Assembly (NCBI GenBank): GCA_937907605.1
Contig: CALCYI010000009.1
Location: 24,405-88,404, forward strand
Length of the DNA stretch: 64,000 nt
Reading direction: 5' to 3'
Origin: an uncultured Clostridia bacterium
GTDB taxonomy: Bacteria; Bacillota; Clostridia; Oscillospirales; Acutalibacteraceae
The notes under the pieces were generated by a model. It saw nothing but the letters and a program-made list of their open reading frames with translations. It did not search any database and was not told the origin of the DNA. The position numbers and the translations under genes were made by a program. Shown piece after piece: positions 1 to 7,071 of this stretch (position 1 is the stretch's first letter; the number at the start of each line of letters is the position of its first letter).

Positions 1-2
1 CC

Positions 3-692
3 CAGATAGCCGAGCCGACCGTTATAACTATCTATAACGCTGAAAATGTGGTTATTGATACTCTTACCTATTCGGGCAAGAGCTACTGCGATTACGTTAT
101 AGCGGGCGAGGACGACCGCTATATTCCGAGCGACGAACAGGCTGCGTCAAGGCTGACGAGGCTCTGCAAGTCCGTAGTACAGTATGCAAAAAGCGCACAG
201 GCGCTTTTCCCGCAGTATATGGCGCTCGAAACCTCGGTAGCTATTACCAACGATTATTCCGACGACCTCGGCTTCTCCTCTATTACTACTGACGGTATCC
301 CCGCTTTAGTTAGGACTAATAGCGACTCGGTTACCTTCAACGCCGCTTCATTCTTCTTCTCTAATGAATCGGGTATGAACTTCTATTACGCCCTTAATAC
401 CGAGGACGAATTAGCGGCTCCGGCTGTTGAATACCCTGGCTGGAATAACGCGCTTACCGCGCAACCTGCGCCGGTATTGACCAGCAAGAACGGCATGAAA
501 TGTATTAACTTCTCTCAGATTCATCCGATAAATTATGATAAGCAAATCAAGGTAACCTATGGCGGCGCGGTAATGCAGTACAGCGTATTCAACTATGCAA
601 AGCAGCTTATTTCCACGGGCAACGCAGCCTACGTTGCCGCGGGTAAGTCAATTATCGCATATCAGCAGGCAACTGCCTCGTACGTAGGATAA
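3..692 (+). CDS. C-terminal part of a large secreted or surface protein (5' end outside window)
   Basis: The frame is open to the left edge, so only the last 229 or so codons are visible; the GTG at 48 is internal. The segment LCKSVVQYAKSAQALF resembles the LLNYGAAAQ-type motif that recurs near the end of large cell-surface proteins of gut Clostridia, so a surface or exported protein is inferred. The rest is rich in Thr, Ser, Asn and Tyr like an extracellular beta domain, and no dockerin or sortase motif is seen at the end. It probably shares an operon with the small peptide gene 15 bases downstream. The exact function is not recognised. Confidence 0.6.
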   Translation, partial: QIAEPTVITIYNAENVVIDTLTYSGKSYCDYVIAGEDDRYIPSDEQAASRLTRLCKSVVQYAKSAQALFPQYMALETSVAITNDYSDDLGFSSITTDGIPALVRTNSDSVTFNAASFFFSNESGMNFYYALNTEDELAAPAVEYPGWNNALTAQPAPVLTSKNGMKCINFSQIHPINYDKQIKVTYGGAVMQYSVFNYAKQLISTGNAAYVAAGKSIIAYQQATASYVG

Positions 693-707
693 AAGGAGGG
701 GATAGCG

Positions 708-845
708 ATGAGTAAAAAGGCATATTCAACACCAACGGCTGAAATAGAGCTTTTCAAGCTTCATACGACTATTCACACCTCAAACTGGGAAGGACCGATA
801 TTCGGCCTTGACAGCGAAGAAGCGGAGGACCTGACTGAATATTAA
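708..845 (+). CDS. 45-residue peptide of unknown function
   Basis: A strong ribosome binding site (AAAGGAGGGG, 692-701) precedes ATG 708. The 45-residue product begins MSKKAYSTPTAEIELFKLH and ends in an acidic stretch (DSEEAEDLTEY). It has no signal peptide or membrane segment. The pattern of a Lys-rich start, then Pro-Thr-x-Glu-[hydrophobic], then an acidic tail with Trp recalls short peptides often encoded beside surface proteins in Ruminococcus-like genomes. No function is known to me. It sits 15 bases after the surface-protein gene and 10 bases before a lipoprotein gene, so the three are likely co-transcribed. A peptide substrate or precursor role is only a guess. Confidence 0.6.
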   Translation: MSKKAYSTPTAEIELFKLHTTIHTSNWEGPIFGLDSEEAEDLTEY

Positions 846-855
846 GGAGATTTTA

Positions 856-1326
856 ATGAAAAAGCTTATTATTCCTCTGATAATTATATGTATGCTCGTT
901 GCGGTATTCACCGCCTGTGTGCATAATGAGGACGAAGTCTTCGACGGCGAAACGAACGTGATAACCGAAGAGGACGGCGAAGTGATAGTAAATTTTATCG
1001 ACGAAGAAGGGGCGGAGTCCTCCGATATTGCTATTAAATCGGACGGTACTGCCTCGGGGAGCGAACAGCGTACTGACTCCGCAAGCGGAGCTGTTATCTC
1101 CCGTGACAGTAGCTCACAAAAAAGCAGCTCCGCTTCCTCTTCGGAAAATACCGCAACCTCGGCAACCACCGCAAAAAAAGCGCCGGAAGCCGAAACCGCA
1201 ACTACCGCTCCAACAACTAAAAAGGCTACAACAACTAAAAAGGCTACAACGACTAAAAAAGATACCACAACAACTACTACTACAACTACAAATCCCTTTA
1301 CAACCCCGATTATCCCGATAGGCTAA
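856..1326 (+). CDS. Lipoprotein with Thr/Lys-rich low-complexity tail
   Basis: The start at 856 has AAGGAG just upstream (844-849). Residues 1-20 form a lipoprotein signal peptide with lipobox FTAC (Cys21), so the protein should be lipid-anchored outside the membrane. Residues 22-60 are acidic, residues 70-100 are Ser-rich, and from about 105 onward there are TTKKA-type repeats followed by a poly-Thr run ending in a Pro/Ile-rich tip. The tail looks like an extended spacer or O-glycosylation-prone stalk. There is no enzymatic domain. It is the last gene of the putative surface-protein operon. The repeats could vary in number between strains. Confidence 0.75.
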   Translation: MKKLIIPLIIICMLVAVFTACVHNEDEVFDGETNVITEEDGEVIVNFIDEEGAESSDIAIKSDGTASGSEQRTDSASGAVISRDSSSQKSSSASSSENTATSATTAKKAPEAETATTAPTTKKATTTKKATTTKKDTTTTTTTTTNPFTTPIIPIG

Positions 1327-1351
1327 ACCGCTTAGGCTCCCTTGTGTATTT

Positions 1352-1395
1352 GGCTCCCTTGTGCAAAGGGAGCTGTCAGCGAAGCTGACTGAGGG
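1352..1395 (+). repeat. Palindromic repeat D, copy 1
   Basis: Two consecutive hairpins: CTCCCTT (1354-1360)/AAGGGAG (1366-1372) and GTCAGC (1375-1380)/GCTGAC (1384-1389), followed by TGAGGG. A second copy lies inverted at 53000-53045 with different but still complementary stems. This unit resembles a very common intergenic palindrome of gut Clostridia. A partial GGCTCCCTTGTG lies just upstream at 1335-1346. Confidence 0.75.
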
Positions 1396-1423
1396 ATTGT
1401 AAGCGGGCGGATAACATCCGTCC

Positions 1424-1458
1424 CCTTAAACCTTAAACCCTAAATCTTAAACCTTAAA
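1424..1458 (+). repeat. Five tandem 7-bp units (CCTTAAA)
   Basis: Five consecutive heptamers, consensus CCTTAAA, two of them with one substitution, end exactly where the terminator stem at 1459 begins. Arrays of the same unit, also five long, are at 11868-11902 and 36157-36191. Confidence 0.8.
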
Positions 1459-1486
1459 ATCCCGACCTCATAGTCGGGATTTTTCT
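1459..1486 (+). terminator. Rho-independent terminator
   Basis: Stem ATCCCGAC/GTCGGGAT with a 6-base loop, then TTTTCT. It ends the surface-protein/lipoprotein transcript. The same stem recurs after the response-regulator gene at 11448-11472. Confidence 0.85.
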
Positions 1487-1487
1487 A

Positions 1488-1517
1488 TTGAAAAGCACAT
1501 ATATATTCTGTTATAAT
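1488..1517 (+). promoter_or_regulatory. Promoter of the glycosyltransferase/HD operon
   Basis: TTGAAA (1488-1493), 18-base spacer, TATAAT (1512-1517). It lies 28 bases before the start at 1546 and directly after the upstream terminator. Confidence 0.7.
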
Positions 1518-1545
1518 ATACCTAATATATCTTAGGAGTTGCTTT

Positions 1546-4251
1546 ATGGACAAGGCGTTTAAAATTTCGGTAATCGTTCCTATCTACAATGTTGAGGCGT
1601 ATCTCAGGGAGGCGCTTGATTCCGTTATTTACCAGACGATAGGCTTTAGTAAGAATATTGAGCTTATTTTAGTTAACGACGGCTCGCCCGACAACAGCGA
1701 GGCAATCTGCCTTGAATATAAGGAAAGATATCCTAAAAACATTAATTATATTTACAAGGAAAACGGCGGCGTAAGCTCTGCGCGAAACCTCGGTATTGAA
1801 AAAGCAACGGGCAAGTACGTAACCTTCCTTGACCCCGACGATAAGTGGGAGAAAAACAGCTTTAAGGCTGCGTATAAATTCCTTGAAAAGCACGGCGAAA
1901 TCGACGTTCTCGCCGCAAGAGTAAGGTTCTTTGAGGCGCAGACTAATTACCACGCGCTTGATTATAAGTTCAGGGACGGCACGAGGGTAGCGGATTTAAG
2001 CAGCAGGGAGGATATGTTCTGCGTTCAGTCAACCGCAGCAACGACCTTTATCCGTCGCAGCGCGATAGGCGACGTAAGGTTTGACAGCCGTCTTAAGTTT
2101 GGCGAGGACTCAACCTTTATCAATAAGATTATGCTAAAGCGCTGTAAGCTCGGCTTAATCTGTGAGGCGCTCTATCTTTACAGACGGCGCGCAACGGGCG
2201 ACAGCGCGGTTAACCGCCAGACCCTTGACAAATCGTTTTACCTTGCTTCGCTGAAGTATTACCACCTTGAGCTTTTCAGGTACTCGAGGGAGCTTTACGG
2301 AAAGGTTATCCCTTACGTACAGGCTATGGTCGGGTACGATATTATGTGGCGCTTTGCAAATCCCGATATGAAAAAGGTGCTCAGCCCCGAGGAGCAGGAG
2401 GAATACTTTGCTCTTTTAAAAGAAATTCTCAGCGAAATCGACGATGAAATTCTTATTAACAATCCACGCCATAAATCAATTGCAAAAAAGGTGGAGGTAA
2501 TAAGGTATAAACACGGGGCGGATTTGCTGAGCTCCGCACACTTTGACCGTGAAACGAACGAGCTTAAATACAACGCCGCAACGCTGTTTAATATCAGCAA
2601 TAATAAATCCCCCGCGGTACAGATTGTAAGCCTTGAAATTAACGGGACTAAGCTTAGCCTTGAGGTTCTTGTTGCAAAGTGGCTTATGGCGTGTACTGAC
2701 GAGGAAAAAGAGCTTTATGCAAAAATCGGCGGCGAGAAGGTTTACCCGTCTGAATTTGAGGAGAGCCATGCCGCCGAATATTCAACCGTCGACGGAAACG
2801 AGTATTATTCCGACCTTGCACGCTTTAGTTATGACATTAAAGACGTGCTTAGAAAAGGCGGACGGCTTGACATGAGGCTCTTTATCAGCTTCGGCGGCAG
2901 GGAATGTCGTACCGCTATACATTACGGTAAATTCATACCCGCCGCAACAAGATACGGCACGGCGTATAAATTCCACGGTAGCTACGGTGTCAAGTGCTTC
3001 AGGGAAAGGGTTGAAATATACTACCCGCGCAGCAAAAGCTTAACTAAGCTTTTGTGGGACGTTAAATGCCTTCTCTGCCTTGTTAAAAGGAAGCGCCTTG
3101 ACGTATTTTATAAAAAGCATATCCTTTTCCCGCTCTTTAAAAGGCGTGAGGCTAAAAACGGCAGGCTATGGCTAATATCGGACAGGATTGATAACGCGGG
3201 CGATAACGGCGAGGTACTGTTTAAGTATATCTGCGCGCATAAGCCCGAGGGTGTCAGACCGATGTTTGTTATAGGCGAAATGGCGAAGCCCGAGGTTAAA
3301 GAGAGGCTTGAGGCAATAGGCGAGGTGCTCTACGCCGAGGACAAAAATTATCCGTACTATTTCCTTATGTGTGAAAAGATAATATCCTCGTCCGCGGGCG
3401 AATTTACTATTAATCCGTTCGAGGCGGACAGGCCGTTTTATGCGGATTTAATGAACTTTACCTATTACTTTATGAACCACGGCGTAAACTGCGGCGACTG
3501 CTCAAAATGGCTCAACAGGTTTAATAAGAATATTCATATCTTCTTCACCACCGGCGAGAGCGAAAGGCAGAATATTATTGACAGGCATTATAACTATTCT
3601 CCCGAGCAGGTAAAGATTACGGGGCTTGCGCGCTTTGACGCACTCTACGACGACCCGAAGAAGCAGCTTCTCGTGCTTCCTACATGGAGAAGAGCATATA
3701 AGGAATGTTACGACGACAAGACCTCGAGCATATATTCAGAAACCTTTAAGGAAACCGATTTCTTCAAGTTCTACAACGGTCTTATCACCGACGAAAGACT
3801 GCTTGAAACTATGAGGAGAAAGGGTTACACGGGACTGTTCTGCCTGCACCCGATATTCGCAAAGCAGGCGGCGCATTTTGAAAACAGCGATGTATTTACG
3901 ATTAACGAGGGCTTCGTAGACTACAATAAGGCGTTTGCGGAGTCAAGCTTAATGGTAACGGATTATTCTACCATTGCCTTTGACTTTGCATATCTCAACA
4001 AGCCGATAGTATATACTCAGTTTGACAAAGAGGAATTCTACGAAAACCAGATTTACGACGAGTGCTTCGACTACGAAAACGAGGGCTTCGGACCAATCTG
4101 CGAAAGCCTTGACGAAGCGGTAAGCACTCTTTGCGAAATCATTGAAAACGACTGTAAAAACGAGTATCAGAGTAGGATTGACAGCTTCTTTGTTTACCAC
4201 GATAAGAACAACGCAAAGCGTATTCTTGACGCAGTGCTTGAGGACGAATAA
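1546..4251 (+). CDS. Two-domain glycosyltransferase: GT2 domain plus CDP-glycerol glycerophosphotransferase (TagF-like) domain
   Basis: A 901-residue protein. Residues 6-120 are a family-2 (GT-A) glycosyltransferase domain with VPIYN at 11-15, VNDGS at 43-47 and DPDD at 96-99 as the metal/nucleotide-sugar site. The region from about 560 to 890 matches the CDP-glycerol glycerophosphotransferase family (HGV, LPTWRR, HP and DYSTIAFD-type motifs). The protein probably adds sugars and polyol phosphates in making a teichoic-acid-like or capsular polymer at the inner membrane face. There are no membrane segments, and the middle 200 residues are basic. The start has AGGAG upstream. The stop overlaps the start of the HD gene by one base. 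The polymer is not known. Confidence 0.85.
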   Translation: MDKAFKISVIVPIYNVEAYLREALDSVIYQTIGFSKNIELILVNDGSPDNSEAICLEYKERYPKNINYIYKENGGVSSARNLGIEKATGKYVTFLDPDDKWEKNSFKAAYKFLEKHGEIDVLAARVRFFEAQTNYHALDYKFRDGTRVADLSSREDMFCVQSTAATTFIRRSAIGDVRFDSRLKFGEDSTFINKIMLKRCKLGLICEALYLYRRRATGDSAVNRQTLDKSFYLASLKYYHLELFRYSRELYGKVIPYVQAMVGYDIMWRFANPDMKKVLSPEEQEEYFALLKEILSEIDDEILINNPRHKSIAKKVEVIRYKHGADLLSSAHFDRETNELKYNAATLFNISNNKSPAVQIVSLEINGTKLSLEVLVAKWLMACTDEEKELYAKIGGEKVYPSEFEESHAAEYSTVDGNEYYSDLARFSYDIKDVLRKGGRLDMRLFISFGGRECRTAIHYGKFIPAATRYGTAYKFHGSYGVKCFRERVEIYYPRSKSLTKLLWDVKCLLCLVKRKRLDVFYKKHILFPLFKRREAKNGRLWLISDRIDNAGDNGEVLFKYICAHKPEGVRPMFVIGEMAKPEVKERLEAIGEVLYAEDKNYPYYFLMCEKIISSSAGEFTINPFEADRPFYADLMNFTYYFMNHGVNCGDCSKWLNRFNKNIHIFFTTGESERQNIIDRHYNYSPEQVKITGLARFDALYDDPKKQLLVLPTWRRAYKECYDDKTSSIYSETFKETDFFKFYNGLITDERLLETMRRKGYTGLFCLHPIFAKQAAHFENSDVFTINEGFVDYNKAFAESSLMVTDYSTIAFDFAYLNKPIVYTQFDKEEFYENQIYDECFDYENEGFGPICESLDEAVSTLCEIIENDCKNEYQSRIDSFFVYHDKNNAKRILDAVLEDE

Positions 4252-4934
4252 TGGATAAGAAAACCTATAAGCTTATTGAGGATTATATGCTCTCGTGTAT
4301 GGAGGACTCCGCGCACGATAAGGAGCATATTTACAGGGTGCTTTATACCGCGCTTGATATTGCCGAAACCGAGCCTGAGGCGGACAGGGATATTCTGATT
4401 ACCGCCTGTCTGCTACACGACATCGCTCGTCGTGAACAGCTTGAAAACCCCGCGCTCTGTCACGCGCAGGTCGGGGCTGAGAAAGCCAAAATGTTCCTGC
4501 TCGATAACGGCTTTTCTGAGGAATTCTCAGATAAGGTTGCGCACTGTATAAGCACTCACCGCTTCCGCGGGAACAACCCGCCCGAAAGTATTGAGGCGAA
4601 AATCCTCTTTGACGCCGATAAAATCGACGCCGCGGGTACGCTCGGTATCGCAAGAACCCTGCTATATAACGGCACCGTGGGCAGTCCGCTTTATTCGCTC
4701 AACGAAAACGGGCTCGTCTCCGACGGAAAGGACGACGATATGCCCTCGTTTTTGCAGGAATACCGCTTCAAGCTTGAAAAGGTATATTCAAAGCTAATAA
4801 CGAAGCGCGGCAGGGAAATCGGCGAGCAGCGCAGAAAAACCGCAGTTTCCTTCTATGAGGATATGCTCTCGGAATTACAGCCTGCCTACAAAAAGGGAAA
4901 AGCCCTGCTCAAAAAAGAAATAACGGATGGTTAG
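4251..4934 (+). CDS. HD-domain phosphohydrolase
   Basis: A 227-residue soluble protein. H22, H26, the H56-D57 pair in LLHDIAR and a later Asp in DADKID form the metal-binding set of the HD superfamily, most like the small YedJ-type HD proteins. The substrate is unknown; family members hydrolyse nucleotides or other phosphoesters. ATG 4251 overlaps the TAA of the glycosyltransferase gene, so the two are translationally coupled. The stop codon lies in the loop of the terminator that follows. Confidence 0.85.
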   Translation: MDKKTYKLIEDYMLSCMEDSAHDKEHIYRVLYTALDIAETEPEADRDILITACLLHDIARREQLENPALCHAQVGAEKAKMFLLDNGFSEEFSDKVAHCISTHRFRGNNPPESIEAKILFDADKIDAAGTLGIARTLLYNGTVGSPLYSLNENGLVSDGKDDDMPSFLQEYRFKLEKVYSKLITKRGREIGEQRRKTAVSFYEDMLSELQPAYKKGKALLKKEITDG

Positions 4935-4957
4935 CGACCATCCGTTATTTCTTTTTT
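4911..4957 (+). terminator. Long bidirectional terminator
   Basis: A perfect 20-bp stem (4911-4930 with 4938-4957), 7-base loop, six T at the right end and six A at the left end. It can stop the HD-gene transcript on the plus strand and the small membrane-protein transcript on the minus strand. Confidence 0.9.
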
Positions 4958-4958
4958 A

Positions 4959-5054
4959 TTATTTCATAAACATTGTCAGTCCTACGGAAATGCAGCTCAG
5001 CGCCATTAATACCGCGAGCACGATTGCTGTTATTTTTACCCATTTACTTCTCAT
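4959..5054 (-). CDS. 31-residue single-pass membrane protein (DUF4044/Prli42-like)
   Basis: On the minus strand AAAGGA lies six bases before ATG 5054 and the stop is at 4959-4961. The product starts MRSKWVKITAIV, has one hydrophobic segment (about residues 8-29) and ends TMFMK. Length, the basic N-terminus and the single helix match the DUF4044 miniproteins of Firmicutes, of which Listeria Prli42 anchors the stressosome; that identity is inference from shape and short similarity. ATG 5060 is also in frame but would overlap the ribosome binding site. The bidirectional terminator begins two bases after the stop. It is too short for most gene callers. Confidence 0.65.
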   Translation of the reverse strand: MRSKWVKITAIVLAVLMALSCISVGLTMFMK

Positions 5055-5084
5055 AATCATTCCTTTTCAGTAAGCAGTTAGTAA

Positions 5085-5258
5085 AAGACGAAAAGACGAA
5101 AAAACGAAGCACTCCCTTCGGTCGCTACGAAGAGTTGACCGTCGGTCAACAGTAGGGTCTTGCAGACGGCATTATAATGGGTACGGGCAGAGCCCGTCCT
5201 TCTTCAAGCTTAGCTTGACTTCGTTGCACGCCTGCGTGCGCTTCGTATCTTCGTTATT
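5085..5258 (+). repeat. Repeat B, copy 1 (four-hairpin intergenic element)
   Basis: About 174 bp with four hairpins: GTTGACC/GGTCAAC, ACGGGC/GCCCGT, TCAAGC/GCTTGA and GCACGC/GCGTGC. The ends are short CGAA-rich tracts. An inverted copy of nearly the same length is at 62795-62982. In the second hairpin a G-C pair in one copy is an A-T pair in the other. No reading frame is conserved in it. Confidence 0.8.
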
Positions 5259-5259
5259 T

Positions 5260-6972
5260 TCATTTCATAAATCCGTCTGCAGCCTTAATAAGCTTATCTG
5301 CAATCGCGTTTGCGTCTGCACGGCTCTCGCCGATTGCGGTAATGTACGCCTTGATTTTCGGCTCCGTGCCGCTCGGGCGTACTATAACCTTGTTGCCCTT
5401 TTCAAGCGCGAACGCGAGCACATTCGACTTCGGAAGCTCTATAATTTCCTTGGTGCCATCGGTAAATACGGTTTCGCTCGCTTTGTAGTCCGATACTGCC
5501 GTTACGCCGAAGCCTGCGATTTCCTTAGGCGGATTTGCCCTGAGGGCGTCCATAATACCCGCCATTTTTTCCATACCTGCCGCGCCCTCAAAGGTGTAGG
5601 ACTGTACGGTGTTGGCGTAGTAGCCGAACTCGTCGTAGAGCGAGTTCATAACGTCGACGAGGTTCATGCCCTTACTCTTGTAAAACGCCGCCATTTCGCA
5701 GATAAGCATCGATGCAACTACCGCGTCCTTATCCCTTGCGTGAGTGCCTGCAAGGTAGCCGTAGCTCTCCTCAAAGCCCATTACGAAGTCGTCGGCTCTG
5801 CCCTCGCTTTCAAGGTTAGTTATCAGCTCGCCGATATACTTAAAGCCCGTTAAGAGATTCTTAAAGGTGCAGTTATATTTCTTTGCGATTACCTCAGCCA
5901 AATCAGTTGAAACGAAGCTTTTTACCGCGATTGCAGAGGAGGGAAGAGTACCGTTTGCCTTGCGCTCGGAAAGAATATAGTTAAGGAGCATTGCGCCAAC
6001 CTCGTTGCCGCTCATAAGCACGAGCTCGCCCGATTTGTCGGGTACCGCTATGCCCACTCTGTCGCAGTCGGGGTCGGTGGCGAGGAGTATGTCCGCGCCT
6101 ATGCTCTTGTTCATCTCAAGACCGATTTCAAATACCTGCTTGATTTCGGGGTTCGGGAAGGGACAGGTCGGGAAGTTGCCGTCGGGGTTTTCCTGCTCGG
6201 GAACCACGTAAACCTTTTTAATTCCAATCCTGTCGAGTATTGCCCTTACCGGCTTATTACCCGTACCGTTTAAGGGCGTGTAGATAACCTTGAGGTCTGC
6301 GTTCTTTACGATTTCGGGGTTAATGCACTGCTTTTGAACCTCGTCAAGAAAGGCGTTTATTACCTCTTCGCCGATAAACCGGATTTTTCCGTTCTTAACC
6401 GCCTCGTCGAAGTCGCATTTTTTAATACCCGTGAAGTAATCCACCTTCTGTATCATCTCGTAGGTCTCGGCGGCTTCCTCGTCGGTCATCTGGTAGCCGT
6501 GGGGATTGTAGCATTTGTAGCCGTTATACTTTGCGGGGTTGTGCGAGGCGGTGAGGATAATACCGCTTGAGCAGCCGAAATACCTTATCGCAAAGGAAAG
6601 GCACGGGGTAGGCTCTAATTCCTCATAGAGATATACCTTAATCCCGTTTGCCGCAAGGATTGAAGCAGCTTCTCTTGAGAAGTAGTCGCTCTTAATTCTC
6701 GAGTCGTAGCCGATAGCGATTGACGGATTTTCATAGTTTTTATTGAGGAAATCCGAAAGTCCCTGAGTCGCCCTGCCGACCGTGTAAATGTTCATTCTGT
6801 TCGTGCCCGCGCCGATAACTCCGCGCAGACCCGCCGTACCGAATTCAAGCTCACGGTAAAAGCGGTCGAGTATTTCGTCGTCCTTACCTCTGATTGCTTC
6901 AAGCTCTGCCTTAAGGTCGGGGTCGCCGGTAGCCTTGTTGAGCCATTCGTTATATAAAGCGTTAATGTCCAT
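5260..6972 (-). CDS. Phosphoglucomutase/phosphomannomutase
   Basis: A 570-residue alpha-D-phosphohexomutase that interconverts hexose 1- and 6-phosphates. The phosphoserine loop TASHNPAKYN (Ser143), the metal-binding loop DPDCDRVG near residue 304 and the C-terminal phosphate-binding RPSGTEPK are all present. Length fits the PgcA-type enzymes of Firmicutes, which supply glucose 1-phosphate for UDP-glucose and wall or lipid glycosylation. The ATG at 6972 follows GGGAG. It is transcribed alone, divergent from comM, with a promoter whose -35 box overlaps the comM -35 box. Confidence 0.92.
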   Translation of the reverse strand: MDINALYNEWLNKATGDPDLKAELEAIRGKDDEILDRFYRELEFGTAGLRGVIGAGTNRMNIYTVGRATQGLSDFLNKNYENPSIAIGYDSRIKSDYFSREAASILAANGIKVYLYEELEPTPCLSFAIRYFGCSSGIILTASHNPAKYNGYKCYNPHGYQMTDEEAAETYEMIQKVDYFTGIKKCDFDEAVKNGKIRFIGEEVINAFLDEVQKQCINPEIVKNADLKVIYTPLNGTGNKPVRAILDRIGIKKVYVVPEQENPDGNFPTCPFPNPEIKQVFEIGLEMNKSIGADILLATDPDCDRVGIAVPDKSGELVLMSGNEVGAMLLNYILSERKANGTLPSSAIAVKSFVSTDLAEVIAKKYNCTFKNLLTGFKYIGELITNLESEGRADDFVMGFEESYGYLAGTHARDKDAVVASMLICEMAAFYKSKGMNLVDVMNSLYDEFGYYANTVQSYTFEGAAGMEKMAGIMDALRANPPKEIAGFGVTAVSDYKASETVFTDGTKEIIELPKSNVLAFALEKGNKVIVRPSGTEPKIKAYITAIGESRADANAIADKLIKAADGFMK

Positions 6973-7002
6973 ATGTACACTCCCTTATTTAGTAATGCTT
7001 TT

Positions 7003-7053
7003 ATTTTAATCCTAATATTAACTATTGTCAATATTTCAATAATTTAGTATAAT
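7003..7053. promoter_or_regulatory. Face-to-face divergent promoters with overlapping -35 boxes
   Basis: Minus strand, for the phosphohexomutase: TTGACA (7031-7026), 17-base spacer, TAAAAT (7008-7003). Plus strand, for comM: TTGTCA (7025-7030), 17-base spacer, TATAAT (7048-7053). The two -35 boxes share five bases, so polymerase can probably occupy only one at a time. Confidence 0.7.
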
Positions 7054-7071
7054 ACTTTCGGTGGTGATGAA

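Noticed and set aside
780..1268. 162-codon open frame on the minus strand
   Set aside because: It is the complement of the Thr/Lys repeats of the lipoprotein gene; the Val/Ala-rich repeats and lack of a ribosome binding site mark it as a shadow.
5215..5853. 212-codon open frame opposite the phosphohexomutase
   Set aside because: It lies antisense to a clearly real enzyme gene, starts within repeat B and has no ribosome binding site or family match.
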